Assembly (NCBI GenBank): GCA_002989075.1
Contig: PSQN01000005.1
Location: forward strand, 1,997,241 to 2,061,240
Source of the DNA: Arthonia radiata
Taxonomy: Eukaryota; Ascomycota; Arthoniomycetes; Arthoniales; Arthoniaceae
Reading direction: 5' to 3'
Length of the DNA: 64,000 nucleotides
A program made the translations under genes and the position numbers. Positions 37,828 to 50,146 of this stretch are shown piece after piece. Position 1 is the first letter of the stretch; each line of letters begins with the position of its first letter. The notes under the pieces are model-generated. The model ran no database searches. It had not been told where the DNA came from and saw only the letters and a program-made list of their open reading frames with translations.

Positions 37828-38219
37828 GCAGATCTCGGTCACCCCTGATCTAGTCCTGTCTAGGCAAAGCGTTCAGATCTCCCAACACCAGCGACGTCAC
37901 TGTTTCTACAATCGCTGCAAGAAAGAGATGAGACGCAGCTTTGATTCCTGAGCTGTTTGACTTTGTATTGCAGAGACATCTCTGAGAATTAAGATCTTCT
38001 GTCACATCTCGCACAAGCCGGTAGAACGTCTTGTGGATTTTGTTCCTCGCGCGTCCTGTAAATCATCTGTTTACATCCCTCCACCCTCTAGCGCTTCGAG
38101 CAAACTGCAGCATTAGCCGCTTGTGTCTTGGTCTTAGCAATCTCTTCTCGCCGCACGAACTCGTGAACCCTTTGAACGCCCATACGCGACGCGTCGCGTT
38201 TCCGCCCATACAAGCGATC
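37828..38219 (+). promoter_or_regulatory. Upstream region of the HhH-GPD gene
   Basis: 392 bp of host sequence of normal base composition between the transposon nest and the start codon. The reading frame is open back to 38031, but the only in-frame ATG is at 38220. No definite promoter element is recognised; the native upstream sequence was cut here by the insertion. Confidence 0.5.
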
Positions 38220-39752
38220 ATGACTGTGCGAGCCACGCGCTCCCGCACTTCCCTATCGAAGCAAGTCACTGACGATGTCAAACAATCTCCAGCTCAGACA
38301 GGTTCGAAGAGCAAGCCTTCGAAGCGTAGCAAGAAATTCGAGGAGCAGTCTGATGCTGAGGGGCATAAGCTCTCCCCAAACACGTCGCGGAAGAGAAAGC
38401 AAGTCCACTTCAAGGCGGAAGATGACAGCACTGAGGAAACCACCATGAGCGGCGCATTGCAGCCCGATGACGACGAGGACGTGAAGCAAGAGTCCGACGC
38501 ATCAGCCGAGGAGCCTCCACCAAAACGACGCAACCAGAAGACTAAAGCACCACTTAAGACCGCTCCCAAGAAAAAGTCCCCAAAGAAAGCTTCCACCACG
38601 GACGACTCCGAAGGTCAGAAGATGACCGAGAACTTCAAAGCGCATCGCGACTCCCAACGCTCCGAGGACTCTCCTACGAAAGCCGCCCGCCAGAAGAACA
38701 ACCCCTACGGCCTCTCACCCGGCGTTTCGCCCTTCCCAACCTTCACGGCACCAACACCCGAAGACTGCCAGAACGTCAACGATATCCTCGCCAAGCACCA
38801 CGGCACGGTCTCACAGCCCAAGACGATCCCGCAACCAAGCCTGAACAGCTCAGGCTGCGGTGAAGTCCCCAGCGTGCTCGACGCGCTGATCCGCACGCGT
38901 CTAAGCGCAGCCACAAACGGTGCGAACAGCTCGCGAGCTTTCCGCGGCCTCGTGGAGAAGTTTGGCATCATCAAGGACGGCGTCGGCAAAGGCAGCGTCA
39001 ACTGGGAAGCTGTCCGCTCTGCGCCGGTCAAGGAGGTGTACGAAGCGATCAAGAGTGGCGGACTGGCGGATGTGAAGAGCAGACACATACAGGAGATCTT
39101 GAACATGGTCAAAGCTGAGAACGAAGCCGACCGCCAGAAGGTGGAAGAAGGCAAGACCGATGAAGACGACAACACCCAGGCGAAACAGGCAAGAGATCGC
39201 GAAGTCGCCAAGGCGAGCGGTGGTGTGCTCAGCTTGGACCATTTGCACACGATGAAGGACCAGGAAGCTATGCAGCATCTGTTGAGGTATCCTGGCATCG
39301 GACCGAAGACGGCGAGTTGCGTCCTACTGTTCTGCATGCAGCGGCCGTCGTTCGCGGTGGATACGCACGTCTTCCGCTTGACAAGGTGGCTCGGCTGGGT
39401 GCCCTCCGACATGCAAGCGCGTGGTATGTGGAAGCGAGGCGAATGTAAGAGTAAGGTCGTGGGAAGGGAGAGCGCGTATGCGCACATGGAGACGAAGGTG
39501 CCGGACGAGCTGAAGTACCCGCTGCATTACCTTATCATCAGGCATGGCAAGGAGTGTGGCTGGTGCAGCGCCAAGGCTGGGAAGGATCAGAAGGTCGGGA
39601 CGTGTCCGCTTGCGCATCTGATGAAGGGAAAGGGAAGGGCAAAGGGCTCGGCGCCGAAGAGCGGTGAGGATGCCGATGAAGACCATGATGAAGAGGATGA
39701 GCACGAAGCAGACGAAGAGTCTGAAGGCGAGCATCCTGTCAAGAAAGAATGA
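38220..39752 (+). CDS. HhH-GPD superfamily DNA glycosylase (endonuclease III-like)
   Basis: Base-excision repair glycosylase of 510 aa, expected in the nucleus. The open frame extends upstream to 38031 but starts there with TTG; the first in-frame ATG is 38220 (MTVRATRSRTS). Residues 1-160 are basic/acidic low complexity with KRxK-type nuclear signals. The glycosylase domain spans about 170-460. A helix-hairpin-helix LLRYPGIGPKTASCVLLF carries Lys363 and is followed by FAVDTHVFRLTRWLGW with Asp381. The Lys-to-Asp spacing of 18 equals that of E. coli endonuclease III (K120/D138), implying a bifunctional glycosylase/AP-lyase. After LIIRHGKEC the iron-sulfur loop is atypical: three Cys spaced C-x2-C-x12-C rather than C-x6-C-x2-C-x5-C, so a normal [4Fe-4S] cluster is doubtful. 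The C-terminus is very acidic. No intron is seen. It could be a divergent Nth paralogue rather than Ntg itself. Confidence 0.88.
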   Translation: MTVRATRSRTSLSKQVTDDVKQSPAQTGSKSKPSKRSKKFEEQSDAEGHKLSPNTSRKRKQVHFKAEDDSTEETTMSGALQPDDDEDVKQESDASAEEPPPKRRNQKTKAPLKTAPKKKSPKKASTTDDSEGQKMTENFKAHRDSQRSEDSPTKAARQKNNPYGLSPGVSPFPTFTAPTPEDCQNVNDILAKHHGTVSQPKTIPQPSLNSSGCGEVPSVLDALIRTRLSAATNGANSSRAFRGLVEKFGIIKDGVGKGSVNWEAVRSAPVKEVYEAIKSGGLADVKSRHIQEILNMVKAENEADRQKVEEGKTDEDDNTQAKQARDREVAKASGGVLSLDHLHTMKDQEAMQHLLRYPGIGPKTASCVLLFCMQRPSFAVDTHVFRLTRWLGWVPSDMQARGMWKRGECKSKVVGRESAYAHMETKVPDELKYPLHYLIIRHGKECGWCSAKAGKDQKVGTCPLAHLMKGKGRAKGSAPKSGEDADEDHDEEDEHEADEESEGEHPVKKE

Positions 39753-42700
39753 GCCTGGGCGAGATCTGTATAAACACACGGTTTTGCAGCGGTATGTCCT
39801 GTCACACGCAATTGGACTTTTGAAAACATGTTGAAAAGCAGCCTAGAAAGGGCCATGGCAATATGCTTCAGTGTTTGACTCCCCCGCCGTGGTCACTGGG
39901 TCCTTGACTATCGTCCATCAACCGTTTCCCCCTATGATGAAGCTGACCAGCATCGACCCATACGCAACATTTTTTACCAAAGCTACAGTCATTCAAAGTC
40001 ACGCTGCTAGCAAAGATCTTCAGACATGGAAGTCGCGTCTGCAAATTTCTCGCGCTCCCCTGCAAAAAGCCTCTTCCTGCATGTCAAACCAGGTCCAGTA
40101 GCCAAGCTGGAAGGCTACTTGCACTGAGCAGTTCAGTGATCAACGAGCTTGAGCACCAAAGCGTAGCCACCAGCGAATATATCACCAACGTAGAGCGCCT
40201 CTTTCGACTTTCATGGCCATAACGCTGTTGAAGCGTGCTGCACAGAAGTATCAAGGCTTTTAGCGATGCTGCTAGTGTCCATACTCGAAGATACGTTACT
40301 CCTTACGAACGCGTGCGTAGCAGCAGAACGAAACTGCTCCGTAGATCAATACGAGCTTGAACGGATGCGATGATGGCCATTAGCGAGCAGCTTGGCCCAT
40401 AAGCTGATTGATTGGGACTTGCTGGACAGCGAAAAGATCTGAAGATGCTCGTGCTACGAGCCGTGCCCCTCCAAGGTCAGTCTCATTTGTGGTCCAATGC
40501 TGTCTTTTGACGAATGTCACAGCAGCAGTAGCAAAGCTCTGGATGGGCTTTCAAGAAGTTCGTAAAGAGGCATATCAGTACGTTCGTCGGGCTGTTAACA
40601 AAACTCCATCTCACAAATAGGAAAGCAAACGTTTCGAATGGATCACAAAGTCGATCCCTGGCTTGCGCGCCATGCAATGAACAAAACAGCAATCAAGATA
40701 GGGGCTCTTAAGTGCACACAAAGATCGGACAACGTTTCAACGCTCGGTGACGCCCACAGTAAGTTATCAAGACGAGCGACTGGGTAGGCAAACATTCGCA
40801 ATGATCCTCACCTCCACGGAATCGCCGCAGTTTTTTGAGAATCTCCAAACCTGTAAGAACAAGCCACAGCGATGATGAAGTCGTCTTAAGACATTCGAGC
40901 GCCCCCTTGTATTTCTTCGCCAGCTGTCTTCAGCAAGGCAGTAGCCAATGTCCATTCAATGGTTCGCTCAGCACGGTAATCTCTTTATATCTGGTCTCCA
41001 TGTCATCTGACAGTCGGACCTGCGTTATTCATCATGACGACTTGCTCACAAGACTGTTCTCATCAACTCCTCAACAACGCGGGAGATCCTGCATGAAAGA
41101 AGAGCAAGGCAGGATCGCAGGGGCTCGCTGATCATCTTGTGGTTGTGATCTTTGAAAGCCCGTTCGTTATGCGGACAGCGCGAGCTGAGCTTCGACGACG
41201 ACTTTCATCAGCAGCACATACAGAAGCAACGCTCGCCCGTTCATCGAAGTTTTCACATCTGATGATCTGCGAAGGCGAGACGGCCGCACAGATTATGCCC
41301 CTCAAAGAACGGCTTGTAACGAGCCCTCGATGGGAGTCATGTTTACATGTGGATGGCTGGAAAAGAAGTAGTTGTCTGTTAAATACTGCAGGCCATTTCT
41401 GGTTACTATTGCTAACGCTTGGGAACCTGTGATGGTTGTGCTCAATACGCGTTGAGCAATTTGCCCCAGAGAAGATATCACAATAACCGAGTCGGTCACC
41501 TTCATTCTTGAAGCTTGAAGATGCAGAGCCAGTAGGCATTTCGTACTACAAAAAGCCGAAGGGGCGAACCGTGTGCCGGCGTACAATTACCTTTTGATTG
41601 TGCTAACCTTTTTGCTGGGACACGGCTCCAGCGACTACAACACTTTCTTGGCGCTATGCAGCACCGGCATACAGCTAACAGAGCGGAGATTCCGAGCGCG
41701 TTGTATCTTCGCCAGAGTTCATAGCCTCTGTGATGTCTACGATTCCTCTAACCAGTTCCAGTCCCACACTGGACGATGCAGCTTTGCACTTTATTGGGCA
41801 AAGGCTCCAATATGAATATCCCTTGGAATTAAACTATGGTGGCCGCTGGACTGAAACTCCTCCAGCATTCCCATCGTGTTAGCAAGTGCGACGGCGTCTA
41901 TCCGCTGTACTCAGTACAACAACCATGACCATTTCATACTTCCGGAATTCTACTGGGAACCAGGGGTTGTACTTGCAAACACTATCATTTCTACGATTAT
42001 TGTGGGTTTGCCCAGCAACATGAGCGTTTGGTCTCCTGTTATTGGCGCTCGGCACCATCTCGATCTGTATCATTACTCTGTTTCGTATCCGTCCAGCAAC
42101 TCAGGTAATCTAGCGCGCAGAACCAGGAGACAATCGGTCAACAAAGCCAAATGTACGGTCTCCTCAGCCACGTGTTGTCATCTACCAGTGGATATATGTA
42201 TCACGCTTAAGCAGGCATACTGCCGAGGCTCATGCGAGAGTCTTCTCGAAGCCAATGGCTGCCGGCTTCACGTTCTTGACGTGCCCAACGAGCTCAGCCC
42301 ATTTGTAAAATTATTCGCATATACCCACATATAGTACGCTGCAGTACATTGGTGAACCACAGATCAGCAAAATGCTGAAGGGATGTTCACTGCTTGTTTT
42401 TTGGCGAGTCCCAGTCTCAATGCCGCAAGACATCGCATAAACTGGAAAGCGCTTTTCAACGGCAGCGATGATCATTATCAATGACGGACAATCGTTTCCA
42501 ACCAAATGGCTGACGGTGGAGCGGCGTTCTAACGGCTATGCCCCTCAGCCATCTTTTCTCCCTCTCATCGAATTGATAGTCAGCTTTGCGTTTGCGCAGA
42601 AGTTATCTAACAGACCTGCTGCAATAACCACCTCATATCTGGTGTACGCCCAACGATCTTGGAAACGAGAAATAGTCCGCTACATATTGACTGCAGTGGT

Positions 42701-45700
42701 TTCATTCCACGCCGACGATTGCAATTACAGCAGATCAAGCCGCAGATGAGAGTGAAGAGCAAAGGACGCACCAGCCAAGGGGATCTTCTGTCGACGCATT
42801 TCTCTGCTCAGAAGTTGATGATTACTGCTCCCAGACACCAAACAGTAACGCTTGTCGTCATGCCAATTCTTGGCATAGCGGTTTTCCGGATCAGATACTG
42901 CCTGTGAAAATTGCGGACATCATAATTTCGGGCTTTTTACCCCTGAAATAGGTTTTGAGATTTTTGAACATCCACCTGCGATGCAGAATGTAACTGTATC
43001 AGCGACTGCCGTTCCTATGTCTATCTATACGGATCAATTACAACCTGACTCCTGCAAGCGCTAACTTCAGTACACATCGCTCAATATATATCAGACTTAG
43101 CAGAAAATTGATCAAGCTAGACTCTATCAAGCAAAGCAGCTTGAGAAAGTGAAAGGCGTGCATCGAGTGTGCCAGGGGTCAGTCAGTCGTATGTGAGACG
43201 GGAATGACATGCAGCTCCTCGGGGATCGCCAAGACTATCACTTCACGCATGCTCACGATGTTCTGTGTGACACTGCCCCTCGTCGCTATCACCGACGGAT
43301 ATTCTTGCCGGTACCAGCAGAACGCAGATTTAAGATCTCGTTCCACGTCGAACACAGCGCTCAAACGGCGACTTGGCACTTCAAATCCCCACTCCCTCCA
43401 CCTTGAAGAGCATTTTTATCAGATGCTATGTTACTGTTTGCTTATCGTAGGGAGCAATCAAGGGCCTACAGGCCCGTAAGAGAAAGACTGAGATGACAAA
43501 TACATTGATCTTAAAGCAGGCTAAGCCAGTTCTCTTACGACCAGACCGCAAGATACAGGATCTCCTATGGACCCAATGCTGCCAAGATTGAAGGGCGTGC
43601 ATCGCAACTACCTTTTCGGCTTGGGTATCATAGCTCCAAATACTTCGTGATCAACCGCGCTTGGGCGTAGCAGGTAAAGACAAGTTCCAGTCTATTAGGG
43701 GACTTGTTTGCTCGCTCTCAAAACCTCTGCGACAAATTGAAAAGTTGAAGCTTTCTTCTCTATTGAGAGGATCACACGCATCACTCATCATCTTCTTTCC
43801 GGGAGACCATTGCAAACCAGTGACTTTCCCTTCGAGCGTGCCAACATGCGACTAAAGGCTCAACGTCCTCTGCAAGCTGGTGAGCACCGCAATTTCTACC
43901 GCACAATTACACACACAACACTCGATTATACTCAAATTGCCGCTCCCATATTGTAGTAAGTAAGCCGGTCCATTTTTTGACGCTATCGCAAGCTATCCCA
44001 GCATATATACGGATTGTCTCTGGAAGCTTTCCGATTCCGCACAGAGTCCGCAAAAGCTTTTCCCTTGCATGGGAAAACAATAACAAAGGGGTTGCAAGGC
44101 TGATAGAGAGTTGCTTTCTAGCAAGCAGATGTAGGCAAGCTACCTTCTCGCGTGCGGGTGCGTGCAACAATGCTGCTCATCGGCATCAGCACCAACGAAG
44201 CTTTTCAACGGCGATCGCAAGACGTTGCACGATGTTTTTGTATGCTTCATACAGAATATCCACCATGCGGCCATACACGCATCCCCTATGACATCTTGAC
44301 AGCTTTTGGTATTTCTCTCAGTAGCCGCGCAGGCTGTGACTCCATGTTCGCAAGCAAGGATTGGGACCTTTTGTATTGGAGCACGGCGTCTGAGGATGAC
44401 GCTATGAAGTGGTATAAGAGGGTTCTAGACATTCGTTCGAAACGGGAGTTCATAGCTTACGAATGAACAGAGTCCGAAAACATAGCCAGGGGGTGCAGCG
44501 TGGCTACCTTTCATCTTTATGATTGACAGTGCGCAAAGACATTATGGCACGGTTCTTTCTCAAGACCGACATGGCTTGAGGGGTGATACTGCTCGGCATC
44601 TTCACATGACATCTTGGCGAAGTTGAAATCCTACAACGTGTAGTACTTGCCAACGCAAAAAAGCTTCGCAAATGCGTCCGCTATCTGCGAAACTCTCCAG
44701 TGAAGTCCGCCCGAACTTGCTGCTGTGACGATTCTCTCTGGGTCGGTGGGTTTCGCCTTATTTCGCCACGTTCTACGTATTCCGACTGACTTGGCGCTGG
44801 TGATAGCGCCAACGTCCAAAAAAAAGATGCGAGCTCAAGCTTCCTCGCTCTTGCATCCACGGATGTCAAGGTGCCCGATCGTTGTGAGAAGCAAGGACAG
44901 GGGCAGCAAATCTGCTTCAATCTGTTGGATCACAGTCTGGCCCACGGCTTCAAGAGCTTCAGCCGCAATAGCGATCAGCTTCACGCTCACTTATCATCAC
45001 CTTCATCTCGAATCACACGAGCACTGGTTCCTACTCTCCATACTTCACATAGCAATTCCCTGGTGCTGCAAGCTCCCCTCAGAGTATAGCATCGTGGGCG
45101 CAGCCCCTACGCCCACAGTCTCTTTGCCTTCCTCTTGTTGGTGGTGTTCTGGCTTCTTTTAGTTCGGATGCGTTTCCGATGTGTATCAATGTCGCACGTC
45201 CGCCCACTTCACGATCTCGGCATTGCCTGTGTTAAAGCGTGCTGGCGCCTTCATCCTGCTCTTGCATCTTCGTCCCTGCACAGACTGCAAGTTGATTAGA
45301 CATTGGGCAGGGCAGAGGGGAAGATTCTTTGCAGACTTTTCTCGGTCATAGCATGGTGCTGACACCATTCTTGCGCATCAAGCATAGACTGCACAAACAT
45401 GTTGATCAGCATCATTGATGAGCTACATCATCAGCTTCCACCGTCGAACCGTTGCATCACACACAAGCTCATCAGAAGATACGAAATCCTCAGCTTGTAA
45501 TAAATCAACGGACAAGTGCGGATGGAAACCCCTCCGCCGCTTCCATCTACTTTTTGCTCTTCATATGAATCGCGCGCACCTTCTCTCAGGAGTCAGATCG
45601 CAAGGGCGTTGTGCATAGCCAAACACTCAAGTGTCCAACTCTCCCGCGGCGCCTTGAGGGAATAAAAGGAGACCCGCTTCTGCGGACCGTCTGTCACATA

Positions 45701-46579
45701 GGCCTTCTTAAGCCTCCAATTAACATTGCAGCCGATGAGGGGCGTACGCATCTGCACTTGCCTGCTTTTTACTAAACTAGTTCGATTCAAAAGCCTGGTT
45801 TCGCGTGAACGGTGATGATGCATTGCAGTGCCACGCCAAAAGTCTCCTACTTGTTTGCTCCTTACTAAAGTAGCGAGCCTCACACACGTGCATCGAGCCT
45901 CTTGCCCCTTGCTCATCAGCGCTTCATCCATACATAGACAAATCGCTCGTAATGACGAGAGGGCTGCACAGAGACGTAAAGGTACGCGACGTCAAAGAAT
46001 CGACGCAGGCGGCCACGGTCACAGCACAAAAGCATAAGATAGGATAGACCAATCCAATTTCAGGCCTAATCCAACTATCTAACGCCAACGCCAACGCTGC
46101 ATGTCATTGTCCATAACGCCTCAATCCGAGCCAACAAGCCGTTCCATGCCGTTGCCATTGTCGGTCGTCAAGTGTGATGTCAATTTGGTGTCAAGAAGCG
46201 AATGTAACCTAGGAAAGAAGTGGTTGTTGAAGGGCGGGCAATGCTACCAGTCTCATCGGTGCTCAGTTGATGCTTGTGGTGGCGATGAGATATCCGGAAC
46301 TGGCTGATGGAGCGCTGGTGCTGCCGTTTTGGAAGTGAAGTGAGTGAAGTGAACAAAAGAGAGTTGTCAATCTGGTGTGTGTGTGCTGATGGGTGTCAAT
46401 TTGTTGGGTGAAAGGACGGAGCTGAAGGTCAAATCTTTTTTTTTGTGCTTTTCTGTTTTCTCGATGTGGTTGTATTTGGTGTCAGACAGATGAGTGAAGA
46501 GTGTTGGAAAGGTGAGCTGTGGGAGCGGCGATAGACGTGGACGCACGTTCAATCGATCGAGCTCGTGGGCAATGCTGGC
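39753..46579. other. 6.8-kb interval with no recognisable gene
   Basis: Base composition is like the host genes, with no visible RIP. It contains only short open frames (152 codons at most), which lack family motifs and often begin with GTG or TTG rather than ATG. No tRNA or rRNA is seen. Near the right end (46434-46444) is a T-rich run downstream of the minus-strand RRM gene, consistent with its 3' flank. Confidence 0.4.
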
Positions 46580-49500
46580 TTAAGCCGGGTAGTAGTAGAC
46601 AGGCGTACCGTAGCCCTGGGAGACCATGTAGGTCCCGTAGCCGGTGTCCTGATATGTGACAGGAGTAGGCTCAGCGCTCAACTGCTGCGCATGCTGTGGT
46701 TGGTACGTCAGAGGCGCCAAGGTCTGACCCTGAGCGAGGTATGGGGAGTTGACCTGAGTGGTGCCCTGAGCTTGCATGCCCTGACCCTGGATAGGGTACG
46801 TGGACTGCAGCAGAGGCGAGGTCTGCTGGGGTACGTAAGCTGCCGCAGTCGGGAGGAGGGGCGTGGTGTACACCGACGACGGGGTCGGAATGGCGGGCTG
46901 CGGGTACTGCGCCTGGTAGATGACATCCTGGTAGTGCTGCTGCAGCTGTTCCGCGGTGTAGGCGTAGCCGCCGTGTTGCTGGCCCTTGCTGCAGTAGTCG
47001 GTGATCACATAGTCCAGCATGTCTCTCTCGTGCGCGGCGGCGGCCATGAAGGTGGTGCCGGCGAGGTCGGCGGAGCGGTACTCAGCCATAGGACCGAAGG
47101 GGTCTTTCGAGTAGTCGACGATCATCTTCTTGGCCGCCTTGTCGCCCAACATCGAGGAGTTGGTGGCGACCTTCTCGGTGCTGATCTTGATCATGGCGGC
47201 GTACCACTTGGTGAGAGCCTCGGAGGACTGCTCGTTGCGGCGAAGTGTCTCGAACGGCCAGTACGGCGCGAGGTACGGGGAAACCCAGCGAGGCTGGCCA
47301 ACCATGCCGTCGGAGGCCTGGAGGCACTCCAATCGCTGCTTCTCGGAGAATCCGGGGCACATGAGGGAGACACAGAGGAGCTCCTCGAGGAGGCGGAGAT
47401 CGAGCGTGGGGGGGGTGCCTGGGCGGTTCTCCCAAATGGTAGCTGCCAGGGTGGCGATCATCTCGCGAGTGGTATTCGCAATGGCGTCGCGCTCGCCCAT
47501 CAAGTAGAGGTCGGTGCGCCACCACGGGAACTTGTTGATGACCGAGATGATGTTCTCGAAGGTGCGCTGAACGTGCCGACCGGCGAAGCGAGAGCGCTGT
47601 GGGTGGGTGGCGTACTTCAGGACGGAGTGCAGCTCCTCGTTGGTGATGAACTCCTTGAAACCTGTCTCCCAAGAGGTGCGCGGCTTGCGGATCGTGGGCT
47701 CTTGACCCCTCCACTCCACGCACTTGGCACGAGGGAATATCTGCCGCATGAGCTCGTTTTGGGTGACGACGGTAACCGTGACGTTGCGATCGCCAATGCG
47801 AGGATTGCGGTTCCACTTGTCGTCGCGGGTTTGGCCGTGCTTGATGGCTCGAGCGAAGCGTGCAGCTGCAATAGTCTGTGTTCAACACTGTTAGCTCAGA
47901 ATCGCGAGTTCAGGATAAAGAAGCACTTACGGCATCCTGTGGTGTCTCAAACTCGATGTAAGCGTCGTTCGACTTGGCAGTCGAACGCTCCATCATGATG
48001 TGAATGGCGTAGTATGGAGTACCACGCGGCATTGCGACCAAGCGGGCATTGCGTCCAAAGAACGCAATCATCTCCTGACGACTCGTGGAGTAAGGAATGT
48101 CCGTGACCTTGACAACGCCTGCGGCTGAGCCTTGAGTCTTGCTGGCCATTTCCGTGAACGGAGAGTGAGTATTGACGCTGTCCAAAGGTGGAATCCCATA
48201 CGACTCGAACGAAGTCACGACGGGATCGACCTGGCCGGGAACGTTGAATGGAGGGGCGCTCGGCTGGACGTGGGGAACGTAGGGCATACTGCCAGTATAC
48301 GTAGAAGGCACGGTGTATTGAGAATTGCGAGCGAATGCTGAGTTGCCAGTCGGCGGAGGAGACTGCCTACGGCGAGCCGGCGCAGGGGGGCGCCACTGAC
48401 CAGTACGAGCCGGTGGGCCGACGTGGTTCGAAGGTTTGTAGGCAGGATCAAGCTCAGACGGATGTGGCTCGGCGGCACCAGACTTGATGAGGTCGGCCAT
48501 ATCCCTCGCACGTCGCTGACTCGGTTGCTGGAAGACTGGTTGAGGAATCTTGGTCGGTTCGACGGCAGTCCGAGTAGTCGCAGTCTGAGCAGCTGCTGAC
48601 TGCTGAGAGTTGGCTCGACCGCGCTGAGCTGGGTTCGCCATCTCTGCAGCTTCGCTGAGCTGGACTTGGGAGTTGTGGGCGGAGTACAAGCTAGAGACCG
48701 AGTCAGGTGGCGAACCAGGCTCATTCTCGGCCATGTACGCCGCCATGTCTTCAGCATGTTCATGAGCTTTGAAGCGCTCCACCTTCTCTGTGAAGGTTAG
48801 GCCCCGCATCGCGGATAGGCTGGTGTCTGGGAGACGAACACCGCCGGCTTCGGACTTCATGCAGGATGCTGTACGCTTGGAGTATGATTCGGAACGCAAC
48901 TTCGCCGACTCTGCAACGCCAACCTGCTTGGGGGTGGCACCTTGAGTGTACGGCAGCGCTGGCTCGTTCTGAGGTGACTCCTTCTCACGAATGGGGTCGA
49001 GGCTGATACGATTCTTTCGCTTCTTCTCGGGGGAGATCTTGAAGGGATCGTTGACGGTCCTCGGGTTGAAGCTAAAGGTGCCGATGGTGGCTGACCTGGG
49101 CACCGGTTTGCTCCCAATAGGCAATGGGATGAAGCTGGGCAGAGCCGGAGCGCCAGAGCCACCGAGGAGTGCGGAGCTGCTTCGGACGCGGCGAGCGAAT
49201 GTAGCTGGCTTGTCTTGTTCATAAGGCGAACTGGCCACACCGAAATACGCAGCAGCGCTCTCAGTGGAGGTAAAGTTCGGCTGGCCAGCGGCGCGGGAGC
49301 TGTAACTGAGGTTGGAGCTGCTGCGCACGCGGCGAGCGTATGATGGCTCCTCTTCATCCTCTTCATCAAGTCCCAACAGCTGATCAGGGGTCATACTGTA
49401 GTCATTGTCCTCTGGAGAGGATGGAGTCAAGCTCGGCCGACGAATGTGTTCAAGGCTGCGGTTGATGTAAGTGCTGCTATCGATGCGGCGATGAATCGGG

Positions 49501-50146
49501 GACTCTTCAGTGTTCCATGGAGAGTAACGCTTTGGTGTCCCCACGGGCACATTGCCTTGTGGAGTGACCGGACCGCTACCGTAGGCAATCGTGCCGCCGA
49601 GATTATCATAAGAAGCTCGCTTGTTTGGAGTAGCTGGGAAACGATAGCTCCAATTATCGCTCTGAGAGCTCATGAAGCGGTTCTTGTTCTGAAGATCTTG
49701 ATGGGCCACAGGCGTGGTCTCATGTTCACTGTCACCTTGATGATGGGTAGGGGTGACCGAGCCGACTCTAGCATTAGAGCGTCCAGCAGAGGTGGGAGTG
49801 ACCGCAATCGAGCCACGACGCGAGCGATGTGGGGTGGAAGGCTCCTCCCAGGGAGCGGATCGCCCGGAGGACATTGTCCACTGGATGTGGTTAGCAAAGC
49901 AAGCAATGAGATTTGCGAGCCTTTTCGACGACGGTGACCATCAAAAAGCGTGCTTCTATGGGCAAGACTTACATATGCCTGATCGATGGTCAAGGCAGTC
50001 TTTGGATCAATAATGCCTTGACTCACAAGGGAGTTGAGATCGTCGGGCGTGTAATCCAGATTGGCTGTCGATTGGTGACGGATGAAAATTTTGTCAATTG
50101 AGCAAGGTCTGGTTGTCGCGTGAGCTAATTCGATTTGCAAAGACAT
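46580..50146 (-). CDS. Large RRM-domain RNA-binding protein, three exons
   Basis: Predicted 1139 aa from exons 50146-49973, 49880-47931 and 47875-46580, with introns 49972-49881 (GTAAGT..CCAG) and 47930-47876 (GTAAGT, GCTAAC branch site, ACAG). All junctions are in phase 0. The start is the first ATG in frame with exon 1; the frame is open further upstream but begins with TTG, so an extra 5' exon is possible. Residues 60-640 are Ser/Pro-rich and probably disordered, with an acidic patch (LGLDEEDEEEPSYARRVRSS). An RRM begins near residue 646: GVVKVTDIPYS looks like RNP2 and DAYIEFET (interrupted next by intron 2) like RNP1. A possible second degenerate RRM follows (RNVTVTVVTQ). The C-terminal about 130 aa are Gln/Pro/Tyr-rich. 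The role is presumably mRNA binding; I cannot place it in a named family. Confidence 0.82.

Noticed and set aside
2092-37908. A CACCAGCG.CGTC.CT sequence shared by the start of the Copia interior (about 2107-2122) and the host flank after the 3' LTR (about 37886-37901)
   Set aside because: The target duplication places the element end at 37822 cleanly. The match is only about 16 bases with two differences and is not extended, so I take it as chance.
38705-39487. A 260-codon open frame antisense to the HhH-GPD gene
   Set aside because: Shadow of a long G+C-rich coding region; Ser/Leu-rich with no domain.
41876-42334. A 152-codon plus-strand open frame in the gene-poor interval
   Set aside because: Begins with GTG, has no recognisable motif or protein-like segment pattern, and shows no convincing splice sites around it.
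41551-44520. Loose repeats of a GTGCANCG..CTACCTTTT pattern (near 41575, 43595 and 44495)
   Set aside because: Too short and too variable to call a repeat family by eye; no regular spacing.
44725-45162. A 145-codon plus-strand open frame
   Set aside because: Begins with GTG, has mixed low-complexity composition and no family features.
46565-47998. A 477-codon open frame on the plus strand
   Set aside because: It is antisense to the third exon of the RRM gene and has a skewed Gly/Val/Leu/Arg composition with no motif; the minus-strand protein explains the openness.
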